Numbered from the stretch's first letter, positions 1-5,654 are shown. The stretch: DNA of 7,004 nt from Actinomycetes bacterium (GCA_023389045.1 JAEWEZ010000147.1:1-7004), one strand, 5' to 3'. Numbers and translations are program-made. Notes: generated by a model not told the origin, from the letters alone.

Positions 1-2190
1 CCGCGCCGCCGCACCCGCGCCGAGAAGGCGGCTCAGAAAGCCGCTGACGAGGCAGAACGCGCTGCACGCGACCACGATGAGTTTGGTTACGCCGGGGATG
101 AGGCCTTCGACCAGGCCGTCAGCGGTGACGGTGAGCCGGGAACCCCCCGCGGCAAGGGCGCGAAGCGTTCGCGTCGCAGCAGCGCAGGGGCCGACGGGCC
201 CCGTCGCGGCGTTCCCCATGACCCCTCCGAAGTGTTCGACGTGGTGGGCGAGGAGAACACCCGCGCCAAAGTGTTCCCGGGCACTGCAGGGGATACCGGG
301 CACGCTGCCGGGCACGACCTCGAGGACCAGGAGACGACGGTGCTGCCGACGGCGGCAGCGACCGCGGCCCTGCCCGCCAAGGGCGCGGCGAAGGCAGCCA
401 AGAGTGAGGCCAAGGAACCGGAACTGGTGCACCCGCCGATGGGCGACCTGCCCCGGGCCGGCGAACAGCTCGAACTGGCCGGCGACATCGTCTACACCCT
501 GCCCGAATCGAATCTGCTCCTGGAGGGGCCGCCGCATAAGACCCGGTCGGAATCCAATGACCGCGTGGTTGCTGCCCTCGGGGAGGTCTTCGAGCAGTTC
601 AATGTGAATGCGGAAGTGGTCGGTTTCTCCCGCGGCCCGACCGTGACCCGCTACGAGGTGGAACTCGCCCCCGGCACCAAGGTCGAGAAGGTCACCGCGC
701 TGGATAAGAACATTGCCTACGCGGTGGCCAGCGCGGACGTACGGATCCTCTCGCCGATCCCCGGCAAGAGGGCGATCGGTATCGAAATCCCCAATACGGA
801 CCGCGAAACCGTGGCCCTCGGGGATGTGCTGCGCAGTTCCGTGGCCACCCGCAATGAGCATCCGATGGTCATGGGCGTGGGCAAGGACGTCGAGGGCGGC
901 TACGTGGTCGCGAACCTCGCGAAGATGCCGCATCTGCTGGTGGCCGGTGCCACCGGCGCCGGTAAGTCCAGCTTCGTGAACTCCATGATCACCTCGATCC
1001 TGATGCGCTCGACCCCCGAGGAAGTGCGCATGGTGCTGGTGGATCCCAAGCGTGTGGAACTCACGATTTACGAGGGCATCCCGCATCTGATCACCCCGAT
1101 CATCACCAATCCGAAGAAGGCCGCGGAGGCCCTGGAATGGGTGGTGCGGGAAATGGATGCCCGCTACGACGACCTCGCCGCCTTCGGCTTCAAGCACATC
1201 GATGACTTCAACAAGGCGGTGCGCGCCGGTGAGGTGACCCCTCCGCCCGGCAGTGAACGTCGGATCGCCCCGTACCCGTACCTGCTGGTCGTGGTCGATG
1301 AGTTGGCCGACCTGATGATGGTGGCCCCGCGCGATGTCGAAGCGTCGATCCAGCGCATTACGCAGCTGGCCCGCGCCGCCGGCATCCACCTGGTGCTCGC
1401 CACGCAACGCCCCTCGGTGGATGTGGTCACCGGCATTATCAAAGCCAATGTGCCCAGCCGCCTGGCCTTCGCGACCTCATCCCTGCAGGATTCGCGAGTC
1501 ATCCTCGACTCGCCGGGCGCCGAGAAACTCATCGGCCAGGGCGATGCCCTCTTCCACCCGATGGGCAAGGCCAAACCGATGCGCGTGCAGGGCGCCTGGG
1601 TGAACGAATCCGAGATTCACAAGGTCGTTGACCATGTGAAGGCACAGATGAAGCCGCACTACCGCGAAGACGTGGTGGTGCCGGCAGCCAAGAAGCAGAT
1701 CGACGACGATATCGGCGATGATCTCGATGTGCTGCTGCAGGCCGCAGAACTCATCGTGACCACCCAGTTCGGTTCCACCTCCATGCTGCAGCGCAAACTG
1801 CGAGTGGGCTTCGCGAAGGCGGGTCGCCTCATGGACCTGCTGGAATCGCGAGAAATCGTCGGCCCCTCCGAGGGCTCCAAGGCGCGGGACGTTCTGATCC
1901 ATCCCGACGATCTCGCCACCGCGATCGCCCGCATCAAGGGCGAGCCGGAACCCTCCGCTGAAGATGAGTTCGACGGCGCCGAGGACTTCGCTGGTGCTGA
2001 CGCCTACGACGGGCCCGGAGAGCGGGACGGCGGTGCCTATGGCGCCGACGGTTCTGCCGGGCAGGCTGCCCCGTCGGACCGTTACTCCACCGATCCTCTC
2101 TCCCATGAGGACGCGGACCTTTCTCCCGTGTACCACGATGGTGTCGATGACGACGACAATGAGGATGCGTGGCAGCTCACCGGCCGCTAA
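1..2190 (+). CDS. ftsK: DNA translocase FtsK (5' partial; motor, gamma domain and acidic tail)
   Basis: FtsK/SpoIIIE-family ATPase that pumps double-stranded DNA through the closing septum and aligns sister chromosomes. The frame is open from base 1, so the start and the membrane-spanning N-terminus lie upstream; 729 residues are visible. Residues 1 to about 140 are a charged, Ala/Gly/Arg/Glu-rich linker. The motor follows: Walker A GATGAGKS at residues 316–323 (946–969), Walker B LLVVVDE at 428–434 (1282–1302), then the ATQRPSVDVVTG and ILDSPGAEKLIGQGD blocks typical of the family. A winged-helix gamma domain (about residues 576–646, with QFGSTSMLQRKLRVGFAKAGR) would read polar DNA signals. 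After it comes a roughly 75-residue Asp/Glu/Gly-rich tail ending AWQLTGR. A GTG at 232 could be read as a start, but the frame is open upstream with linker-like composition, so I treat it as internal. It lies upstream of pgsA with only a hairpin between them. Confidence 0.96.
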   Translation, partial: PRRRTRAEKAAQKAADEAERAARDHDEFGYAGDEAFDQAVSGDGEPGTPRGKGAKRSRRSSAGADGPRRGVPHDPSEVFDVVGEENTRAKVFPGTAGDTGHAAGHDLEDQETTVLPTAAATAALPAKGAAKAAKSEAKEPELVHPPMGDLPRAGEQLELAGDIVYTLPESNLLLEGPPHKTRSESNDRVVAALGEVFEQFNVNAEVVGFSRGPTVTRYEVELAPGTKVEKVTALDKNIAYAVASADVRILSPIPGKRAIGIEIPNTDRETVALGDVLRSSVATRNEHPMVMGVGKDVEGGYVVANLAKMPHLLVAGATGAGKSSFVNSMITSILMRSTPEEVRMVLVDPKRVELTIYEGIPHLITPIITNPKKAAEALEWVVREMDARYDDLAAFGFKHIDDFNKAVRAGEVTPPPGSERRIAPYPYLLVVVDELADLMMVAPRDVEASIQRITQLARAAGIHLVLATQRPSVDVVTGIIKANVPSRLAFATSSLQDSRVILDSPGAEKLIGQGDALFHPMGKAKPMRVQGAWVNESEIHKVVDHVKAQMKPHYREDVVVPAAKKQIDDDIGDDLDVLLQAAELIVTTQFGSTSMLQRKLRVGFAKAGRLMDLLESREIVGPSEGSKARDVLIHPDDLATAIARIKGEPEPSAEDEFDGAEDFAGADAYDGPGERDGGAYGADGSAGQAAPSDRYSTDPLSHEDADLSPVYHDGVDDDDNEDAWQLTGR

Positions 2191-2198
2191 CGATCTTC

Positions 2199-2220
2199 CT
2201 GGGCACGCCCGCGTGCCCAG
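2199..2220 (+). terminator. GC-rich hairpin between ftsK and pgsA (weak or partial terminator)
   Basis: The arms ctgggcac (2199–2206) and gtgcccag (2213–2220) are perfect reverse complements, 8 bp around a 6-base loop, starting 9 bases after the ftsK stop. No T-run follows, so a standard intrinsic terminator is not shown. It may be a partial terminator or an RNA-processing or stability hairpin. It ends 13 bases before the pgsA ribosome binding site and should not mask it. Confidence 0.45.
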
Positions 2221-2233
2221 CTGAGCCCGCCCC

Positions 2234-2240
2234 AAGGAGG
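2234..2240 (+). promoter_or_regulatory. Strong ribosome binding site of pgsA
   Basis: AAGGAGG, a full anti-Shine-Dalgarno match, lies 5 bases before the ATG at 2246 and fixes the pgsA start. The gap from the ftsK stop to this ATG has no TANNNT hexamer, so no promoter is visible there and pgsA is probably expressed by read-through from ftsK or further upstream. Confidence 0.8.
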
Positions 2241-2245
2241 GACCC

Positions 2246-2842
2246 ATGAGCACCGCACCGCGCACCGAGCCTGTGCCGCTGTGGAATACCGCCAACATCC
2301 TCACCATCGTGCGATGCGTGATGGTGCCGATCTTTGTGGTGCTCGCCGTGCTGTACGAAGCCTCCGTGGCGGGGCGGATCCTGATCGCGGCGGTGTTCGT
2401 GATCGCGATGCTCACGGATATGGCCGATGGGCATCTGGCCCGTTCCCGCGGCCTCATCACCGACTTCGGCAAGATCCTGGATCCCATCGCGGATAAGGCG
2501 ATGACGGGCGCCGCACTGATCATGCTCTCGGTGTGGGAGTACGTGCCGTGGTGGATGACAATCCTGATCCTGGTGCGCGAGATCGGTATTACCGTCATGC
2601 GCTTCACGATCCTGAAGTACGGGGCGCTCCCGGCGAACTTCTCCGGCAAAGCGAAGACGATGGTGCAGTCCATCGGCATCACCTTCTGCCTGATGCCCTT
2701 TGACCTGTGGTGGGAGCCGGCCCGGTGGATCGGCCTCGCGATCGTCTTCGTGGCCGTGGTCCTCACGGTCTGGTCGGGTCTGCTGAACCTCAAGGACGGT
2801 CTGCGTTTGCGTCGTGAGGCGCTTGCGGGGCAGGGGAGCTGA
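2246..2842 (+). CDS. pgsA: CDP-diacylglycerol–glycerol-3-phosphate 3-phosphatidyltransferase
   Basis: Membrane enzyme of the CDP-alcohol phosphatidyltransferase family. It transfers phosphatidyl from CDP-diacylglycerol to glycerol-3-phosphate, giving phosphatidylglycerophosphate, the precursor of phosphatidylglycerol and cardiolipin. The 198-residue length is normal. The family motif Dx2DGx2ARx8Gx3Dx3D is perfect at residues 58–83 (D58, D61, G62, A65, R66, G75, D79, D83); the four Asp bind metal and drive catalysis. Hydrophobic segments lie at about 18–37, 44–57, 86–118, 140–152 and 161–180. The LVREIGITVMR block (109–119) and GKAKT (134–138) favour a PgsA over a phosphatidylinositol-phosphate synthase. 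The start is set by the AAGGAGG site just upstream. The stop is 3 bases before cinA, so the two are almost certainly cotranscribed. Substrate choice within the family is inferred from these motifs. Confidence 0.93.
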   Translation: MSTAPRTEPVPLWNTANILTIVRCVMVPIFVVLAVLYEASVAGRILIAAVFVIAMLTDMADGHLARSRGLITDFGKILDPIADKAMTGAALIMLSVWEYVPWWMTILILVREIGITVMRFTILKYGALPANFSGKAKTMVQSIGITFCLMPFDLWWEPARWIGLAIVFVAVVLTVWSGLLNLKDGLRLRREALAGQGS

Positions 2843-2845
2843 GTC

Positions 2846-3373
2846 ATGGCGCCGGGGGATCGGGTGGTTCCGGCGGATCTGAGTGCCCCGATGGATATGG
2901 CGGCGGCAGTTATTCAGGAGGCCCGACGGGCGGGCATCATGATCGCCACCGCCGAGTCCCTCACCGGTGGCGCCCTGGTGGCGCGGCTCGTGGATGTGCC
3001 GGGGGCGAGCACCGTTGTGGCCGGCGGTTCCGCCTGCTATTCCTACCTCGCCAAACACCGTCTACTCGGCATCGACCTTGGCCTTCTGGAGCGCACCGGG
3101 GCGGTGACCACGGAGGTTGCCACCCTCATGGCGGAGGGCGCGCAGCGCCTCTACGCCTGCGATCTGGTGCTGTCGACGACGGGGGTTGCGGGGCCGGGGC
3201 CTGATCATCGGGGCGTTCCGGCGGGCACAGTGGTGTTCGGTCTTGCCCGACGGGGGCTCCCCACCCGCACCGTGACGCTGCAGCTGGACGGGGATCGTGC
3301 CGAGGTGAGAGCCCGCGCAGTGCAGGAGGCGCTACGCCTGTGCTATGACAGTCTCTGTGGCAACCGTCTGTGA
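2846..3373 (+). CDS. cinA: CinA C-terminal-domain protein, NMN amidohydrolase (PncC type)
   Basis: Stand-alone CinA C-terminal (PncC-like) domain, 175 residues. The family deamidates nicotinamide mononucleotide to nicotinate mononucleotide, recycling the NMN released by bacterial DNA ligase. Visible signatures are TAESLTGG (residues 35–42, with the presumed nucleophile Ser38), the YSYLAKHRLLGI segment (65–76) with a conserved Lys, and the glycine-rich GVAGPGP loop (113–119) followed by PAGTVVFGLA. The MoaB-like N-terminal domain of full CinA proteins is absent, as in many actinobacteria, so this is not a truncation. The ATG at 2846 has AGGGGAG (2832–2838) 7 bases before it, inside the end of pgsA. 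The first 15 residues are not conserved-looking, and M16 or M18 are weaker alternatives. Activity is inferred from the family. Confidence 0.9.
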   Translation: MAPGDRVVPADLSAPMDMAAAVIQEARRAGIMIATAESLTGGALVARLVDVPGASTVVAGGSACYSYLAKHRLLGIDLGLLERTGAVTTEVATLMAEGAQRLYACDLVLSTTGVAGPGPDHRGVPAGTVVFGLARRGLPTRTVTLQLDGDRAEVRARAVQEALRLCYDSLCGNRL

Positions 3374-3398
3374 TGTCAGTCCGGGATAAGGGCGCTCC

Positions 3399-3428
3399 CA
3401 GACACAATGCGGCATGGGCCACTACTAT
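3399..3428 (+). promoter_or_regulatory. Candidate clgR promoter
   Basis: A -35-like CAGACA (3399–3404) and a -10-like TACTAT (3423–3428) are 18 bp apart. TACTAT is the only TANNNT hexamer between the cinA stop and the clgR start. A transcript would begin near 3435, giving a leader of about 93 bases. The -35 match is modest (4 of 6), so an alternative sigma factor or an activator is possible. Confidence 0.4.
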
Positions 3429-3443
3429 GCGGGGAACACACGG

Positions 3444-3459
3444 CAACGCAAGCGCGTTG
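3444..3459 (+). promoter_or_regulatory. Inverted repeat upstream of clgR, possible operator
   Basis: CAACGC, AAGC spacer, GCGTTG: two perfect 6-bp arms, lying about 10–25 bases after the start predicted from the only candidate -10. It resembles the CGC-spacer-GCG sites reported for ClgR proteins, but the spacer between the CGC and GCG cores is 4 bases rather than the 5 I recall. It may be an autoregulatory site, the site of another regulator, or chance in GC-rich DNA. Confidence 0.35.
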
Positions 3460-3508
3460 AGCCCTGTGTGACCGCGATGAGATCGGATGCCACCACGGCA
3501 TCCCAGCA

Positions 3509-3520
3509 GGGGAGGAGAGG
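3509..3520 (+). promoter_or_regulatory. Ribosome binding site deciding the clgR start
   Basis: The purine tract ggggaggagagg ends 7 bases before the ATG at 3528. It supports the short 101-residue ClgR over the longer in-frame opening at 3414, which has no comparable site. Confidence 0.65.
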
Positions 3521-3527
3521 ACAAGCC

Positions 3528-3833
3528 ATGGTGCTTTTCCGTCAGGAACTTGGGGATGTGCTGCGAGATGCACGCCGCGCCCAAGGCCGTACCCTGCGCC
3601 AGGTCTCCTCGGATGCGCGCGTTTCCCTCGGCTACCTCAGCGAAATTGAGCGCGGCCAGAAGGAAGCCTCCAGCGAACTGCTGAACTCGGTCACCGATGC
3701 CCTCGGCCTCCCGCTCGCCTTCGTGCTGCGAGAGGTGTCGGAGCGGATCGCCATCGCAGAGGGCGTCAGCATCCCGGATACGGTTCCCGAGGCGCTGACC
3801 GAAGAGGCCAGCGATCTAGCAGGCGCCCGCTGA
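3528..3833 (+). CDS. clgR: XRE-type transcriptional regulator ClgR
   Basis: Actinobacterial ClgR family; family members activate clpP/clpC and other protein-quality genes. The 101-residue protein has one XRE helix-turn-helix: TLRQVSSDA (about 22–30), then recognition helix SLGYLSEIERG (33–43), followed by QKEASSELL (44–52), the family hallmark. The ATG at 3528 is preceded by the purine tract ggggaggagagg (3509–3520). An in-frame ATG at 3414 would add 38 residues unlike any ClgR start, and the homologous N-terminus begins MVL near this point, so I chose 3528. The protein ends DLAGAR. Streptomyces ClgR, as I recall, carries a C-terminal di-alanine that marks it for Clp degradation, and that ending is absent here. 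The gene sits between cinA and the DUF3046 gene, as in many relatives. Confidence 0.92.
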   Translation: MVLFRQELGDVLRDARRAQGRTLRQVSSDARVSLGYLSEIERGQKEASSELLNSVTDALGLPLAFVLREVSERIAIAEGVSIPDTVPEALTEEASDLAGAR

Positions 3834-3834
3834 G

Positions 3835-4059
3835 GTGCGGCGCAGCGAGTTTTCTGAACTGGCCGCACATGCTTTTGGGCCGGTGCTAGCCCAGACCTAT
3901 CGGCGCGATTTGATTCTCGAAGAGCTCGGTGGTCTGAGCGCCGATGCGGCGATTGACCAGGGCGTGCCGGTGCGTCAGGTATGGACGGTACTGTGCGATG
4001 CAATGGAGGTTCCCGAGCAGGACCGCTGGGAAATCCCCGAACAGAATCGTCGCCGCTGA
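3835..4059 (+). CDS. DUF3046 family protein of unknown function
   Basis: Small 74-residue protein of the actinobacterial DUF3046 family, whose members are usually encoded just upstream of recA (Rv2738c in Mycobacterium tuberculosis). Recognised from the pattern RRSEFSEL…FG…YRRDLILEELGGLSADAAIDQGVPVRQVWTVLCDAMEVPEQDRW: acidic/aromatic N-terminus, the ELGG turn and the VW..LC/MEVP block. No signal peptide or membrane segment is visible, so it is probably cytosolic and helical. The GTG at 3835 lies one base after the clgR stop (3831–3833) and no clear Shine-Dalgarno is present, so translation probably depends on ribosomes finishing clgR. No in-frame ATG fits the family start. Position hints at a link to RecA or DNA repair, but no function is known to me. 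Confidence 0.85.
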   Translation: MRRSEFSELAAHAFGPVLAQTYRRDLILEELGGLSADAAIDQGVPVRQVWTVLCDAMEVPEQDRWEIPEQNRRR

Positions 4060-4148
4060 GGTCGGCACCGTGACGGATTCACGCCGGGCGGGTTCGCGGC
4101 GATATTCGTGCTTCTCCTGTGTAGAGGCCCTTTCGCAGACGACGTGGC

Positions 4149-4187
4149 GGGTTTCGCGGACGGGGTCGTGGGCCGGGCGCGAAATCC
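4149..4187 (+). terminator. Long hairpin after the clgR–DUF3046 pair, possible terminator
   Basis: GGGTTTCGCG (4149–4158) can pair with CGCGAAATCC (4178–4187), 10 bp with one G·U pair, around a 19-base loop. The inner seven pairs (tttcgcg/cgcgaaa) are perfect. It lies 90 bases after the DUF3046 stop. No T-run follows, so intrinsic termination is unproven. Its place before the recA promoters suits separation of the two transcription units. Confidence 0.35.
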
Positions 4188-4245
4188 TGTTCGAATCGTG
4201 TGCTGGTGTTCTCGCAGATTTTCGATGCGACACGCCCCGTTCGCA

Positions 4246-4274
4246 TAGATGATCGAACGCGTGTTCGGTAAGGT
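4246..4274 (+). promoter_or_regulatory. Distal, LexA-covered recA promoter (P2-like)
   Basis: TAAGGT (4269–4274) fits TANNNT and directly abuts the LexA box. A hexamer 17 bp upstream (TAGATG, 4246–4251) is a poor -35, so the call rests mainly on the -10 and its position. A transcript would start near 4281, leaving a leader of about 147 bases. Confidence 0.5.
4253..4268 (+). promoter_or_regulatory. LexA (SOS) box of recA
   Basis: TCGAAC-GCGT-GTTCGG contains the perfect palindromic core CGAAC-N4-GTTCG (4254–4267), the actinobacterial/Gram-positive LexA site; the GCGT centre also fits the RNRY preference. The -10-like TAAGGT begins at the next base, so bound LexA would cover the promoter. The site is 160 bp before the recA ATG. 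Confidence 0.92.
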
Positions 4275-4354
4275 GTGTGCGGATGCTCGAGATGGCGCGG
4301 TATGCGGATCCTCCCCATGCAGTGTCATGCACAGAACGAGCCCCTCAGTCTTGT

Positions 4355-4377
4355 TTGTCAGAGGCGCCGCATAGTGT
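4355..4377 (+). promoter_or_regulatory. Proximal recA promoter of RecA-NDp / PafBC type
   Basis: TTGTCAGAG (4355–4363), 8 bases, TAGTGT (4372–4377). This matches the mycobacterial RecA-NDp consensus TTGTCRGTG-N8-TANNNT at all but one position of the first block, with exact spacing. That promoter class is LexA-independent and activated by PafBC after DNA damage. The start would fall near 4384, about 44 bases before the recA ATG. Confidence 0.8.
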
Positions 4378-4414
4378 GGCCGCACGATCATCGCCGGGAT
4401 CCCCGGCCCACTGG

Positions 4415-4419
4415 AAGGA
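4415..4419 (+). promoter_or_regulatory. Ribosome binding site deciding the recA start
   Basis: AAGGA, within GGAAGGAA (4413–4420), sits 8 bases before the ATG at 4428. The in-frame ATG at 4275 would add 51 Arg/Cys-rich residues and would translate through the proximal promoter, so it is rejected. Confidence 0.7.
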
Positions 4420-4427
4420 ACACGTAT

Positions 4428-5519
4428 ATGGCCGCTAGCAAGTCCGCTGGGAAGGACCGCGCCTCTCAGCTCGATGCAGCCCTCGCACAGATCGATCGCC
4501 AGTTCGGCAAGGGCTCGATCATGCGTCTGGGGGATGACACCCGCCCGCCGGTTGAGGTGATCCCCACCGGCTCTGTTGCCCTGGATGCAGCCCTCGGTAT
4601 TGGCGGTCTGCCCCGTGGGCGCATTGTCGAGATCTACGGTCCCGAATCCTCGGGTAAGACCACCGTCGCTCTGCATGCGGTGGCGAATGCTCAGCGCAAT
4701 GGCGGAATCGCCGCCTTCATCGACGCTGAGCATGCCCTGGATCCGGAGTACGCCAAGAAGCTCGGTGTGGATACCGATGCCCTGCTCGTCTCCCAGCCGG
4801 ATACCGGTGAGCAGGCCCTGGAAATCACCGACATGCTGGTGCGCTCGGGCGCGCTGGACGTCATCGTGATCGACTCGGTGGCCGCTCTCGTGCCGAAGGC
4901 CGAAATCGAGGGCGAAATGGGCGACTCCCATGTGGGTCTCCAGGCCCGCCTCATGTCGCAGGCCCTGCGTAAGCTCACCGGCGCGCTGTCCGCCTCCGGC
5001 ACCACCGCAATCTTCATCAACCAGCTGCGCGAGAAGATCGGTGTGTTCTTCGGCAGCCCCGAGACCACCACCGGTGGTAAGGCCCTGAAGTTCTACGCCT
5101 CGGTGCGTATGGACATTCGCCGCATCGAAACCCTCAAGCAGGGGCAGGACTCCGTGGGTAACCGCACCCGCGTCAAGGTGGTCAAGAACAAGATGGCCCC
5201 GCCCTTCAAGCAGGCCGAGTTCGACATCCTCTACGGGGAAGGCATCTCCAAGGAGGGCGGCCTGATCGACCTGGGCGTCGAGCACGGTGTGATCCGCAAG
5301 TCCGGTGCCTGGTTCACCTATGAGGGTGACCAGCTCGGTCAGGGCAAGGAAAACGCCCGCCAGTTCCTCAAGGACAACACCGACCTCGCCGTGGAGATCG
5401 AGGACAAGATCCTGCGCACCCTCGGGGTGGGCAAGTACGCGACGGCGCAGGAGGAAGCCGCCGCAGATGACCTCGGCGAGGACGATTTCCTCGACGATGA
5501 CGCTCCGGTCGCGATCTGA
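4428..5519 (+). CDS. recA: Recombinase RecA
   Basis: Central homologous-recombination ATPase. It forms filaments on single-stranded DNA, drives strand exchange and triggers LexA self-cleavage. The 363-residue length is normal and there is no intein, unlike M. tuberculosis RecA. Motifs: Walker A GPESSGKT (71–78), catalytic Glu in DAEHALDP (E101), Walker B VIVIDSVAAL (145–154), loop L1 EGEMGDSHVG (161–170), and loop L2 with its flanks, INQLREKIGVFFGSPETTTGG (197–217). The last roughly 20 residues are Asp/Glu-rich, the usual autoinhibitory tail. The start is fixed by AAGGA (4415–4419) and the family opening SQLDAALAQIDRQFGKGSIM. Upstream lie both a LexA box and a PafBC-type promoter, so dual damage control is expected. 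recX follows after 263 bp and modulates RecA. Confidence 0.99.
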   Translation: MAASKSAGKDRASQLDAALAQIDRQFGKGSIMRLGDDTRPPVEVIPTGSVALDAALGIGGLPRGRIVEIYGPESSGKTTVALHAVANAQRNGGIAAFIDAEHALDPEYAKKLGVDTDALLVSQPDTGEQALEITDMLVRSGALDVIVIDSVAALVPKAEIEGEMGDSHVGLQARLMSQALRKLTGALSASGTTAIFINQLREKIGVFFGSPETTTGGKALKFYASVRMDIRRIETLKQGQDSVGNRTRVKVVKNKMAPPFKQAEFDILYGEGISKEGGLIDLGVEHGVIRKSGAWFTYEGDQLGQGKENARQFLKDNTDLAVEIEDKILRTLGVGKYATAQEEAAADDLGEDDFLDDDAPVAI

Positions 5520-5550
5520 CACACAGAAACGGTGGGTAGGCGCCGATAAG

Positions 5551-5568
5551 GCCAGATGATCGCCTGGC
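5551..5568 (+). other. Small hairpin in the recA–recX spacer
   Basis: GCCAG (5551–5555) and CTGGC (5564–5568) are reverse complements around 8 bases, starting 31 bases after the recA stop. Weak on its own; it lies just before a better hairpin. Confidence 0.3.
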
Positions 5569-5579
5569 TGGTCCGCGGG

Positions 5580-5595
5580 CACTGGGAAACCAGTG
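5580..5595 (+). other. GAAA-tetraloop hairpin in the recA–recX spacer
   Basis: CACTGG-GAAA-CCAGTG: a perfect 6-bp stem closed by a GNRA tetraloop, extendable by two more G-C pairs beyond a G/G mismatch. GNRA loops are unusually stable RNA motifs, which argues for a transcript-level role such as partial termination, processing or 3'-end protection of recA mRNA. No T-run follows. Confidence 0.45.
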
Positions 5596-5639
5596 GCCGG
5601 GGCTGGCCGGGCGATCCTGACGTCTGCTGGACGGGCCCA

Positions 5640-5654
5640 CGGACTGAGCGTCCG
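5640..5654 (+). other. Small inverted repeat in the recA–recX spacer
   Basis: CGGAC (5640–5644) and GTCCG (5650–5654) around 5 bases. A further 4-bp pair CGTC/GACG lies just upstream (5621–5633). Both could be chance at this GC content. Confidence 0.2.

Larger units (their letters stand above)
4060..4427 (+). other. 368-bp recA upstream region without a gene
   Basis: No convincing gene on either strand. The first half (4060–4250) holds inverted repeats, chiefly the 10-bp stem at 4149–4187 and a weaker CGCCG/CGGCG pair (4082–4086 and 4097–4101). The second half holds the recA control elements: a LexA box at 4253–4268, a -10-like TAAGGT at 4269–4274 and a PafBC-type promoter at 4355–4377. Only two TANNNT hexamers occur on the plus strand of the whole gap, and both belong to these elements. 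Confidence 0.75.

Noticed and set aside
1..231. Possible separate small gene before an ftsK start at 232
   Set aside because: The ftsK frame is open through all of 1–231 and reads as charged linker. The N-terminal membrane domain must lie further upstream.
1477..2847. 456-codon minus-strand open frame across the ftsK end and pgsA
   Set aside because: It overlaps two clear genes on the other strand, has no recognisable domain, and is explained by codon bias.
2177..3058. 293-codon minus-strand frame opposite pgsA and cinA
   Set aside because: His/Arg/Asp-rich nonsense composition typical of an antisense shadow; both sense genes are certain.
3373..3381. ATGTCAGTC after cinA resembling the PafBC -35 block (TTGTCRGTG)
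   Set aside because: No TANNNT lies 8 bases downstream; the only candidate -10 is about 41 bases away, so the promoter geometry is missing.
3414..3527. 38-residue N-terminal extension of ClgR
   Set aside because: No ribosome site, no similarity to ClgR N-termini, and it would place the start upstream of the inverted repeat. The purine tract before 3528 fits better.
4188..4200. GTTCGAATC resembling a tRNA T-loop
   Set aside because: The flanking bases do not form the 5-bp T stem, and no acceptor, D or anticodon arms are found around it.
4275..4427. 51-residue N-terminal extension of RecA
   Set aside because: It would run through the proximal recA promoter; Cys/Arg-rich and unlike any RecA. 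The AAGGA-preceded ATG at 4428 gives the family start.
4428..5519. Possible intein in RecA
   Set aside because: The reading frame is uninterrupted at normal length, with Walker motifs and both DNA-binding loops contiguous.
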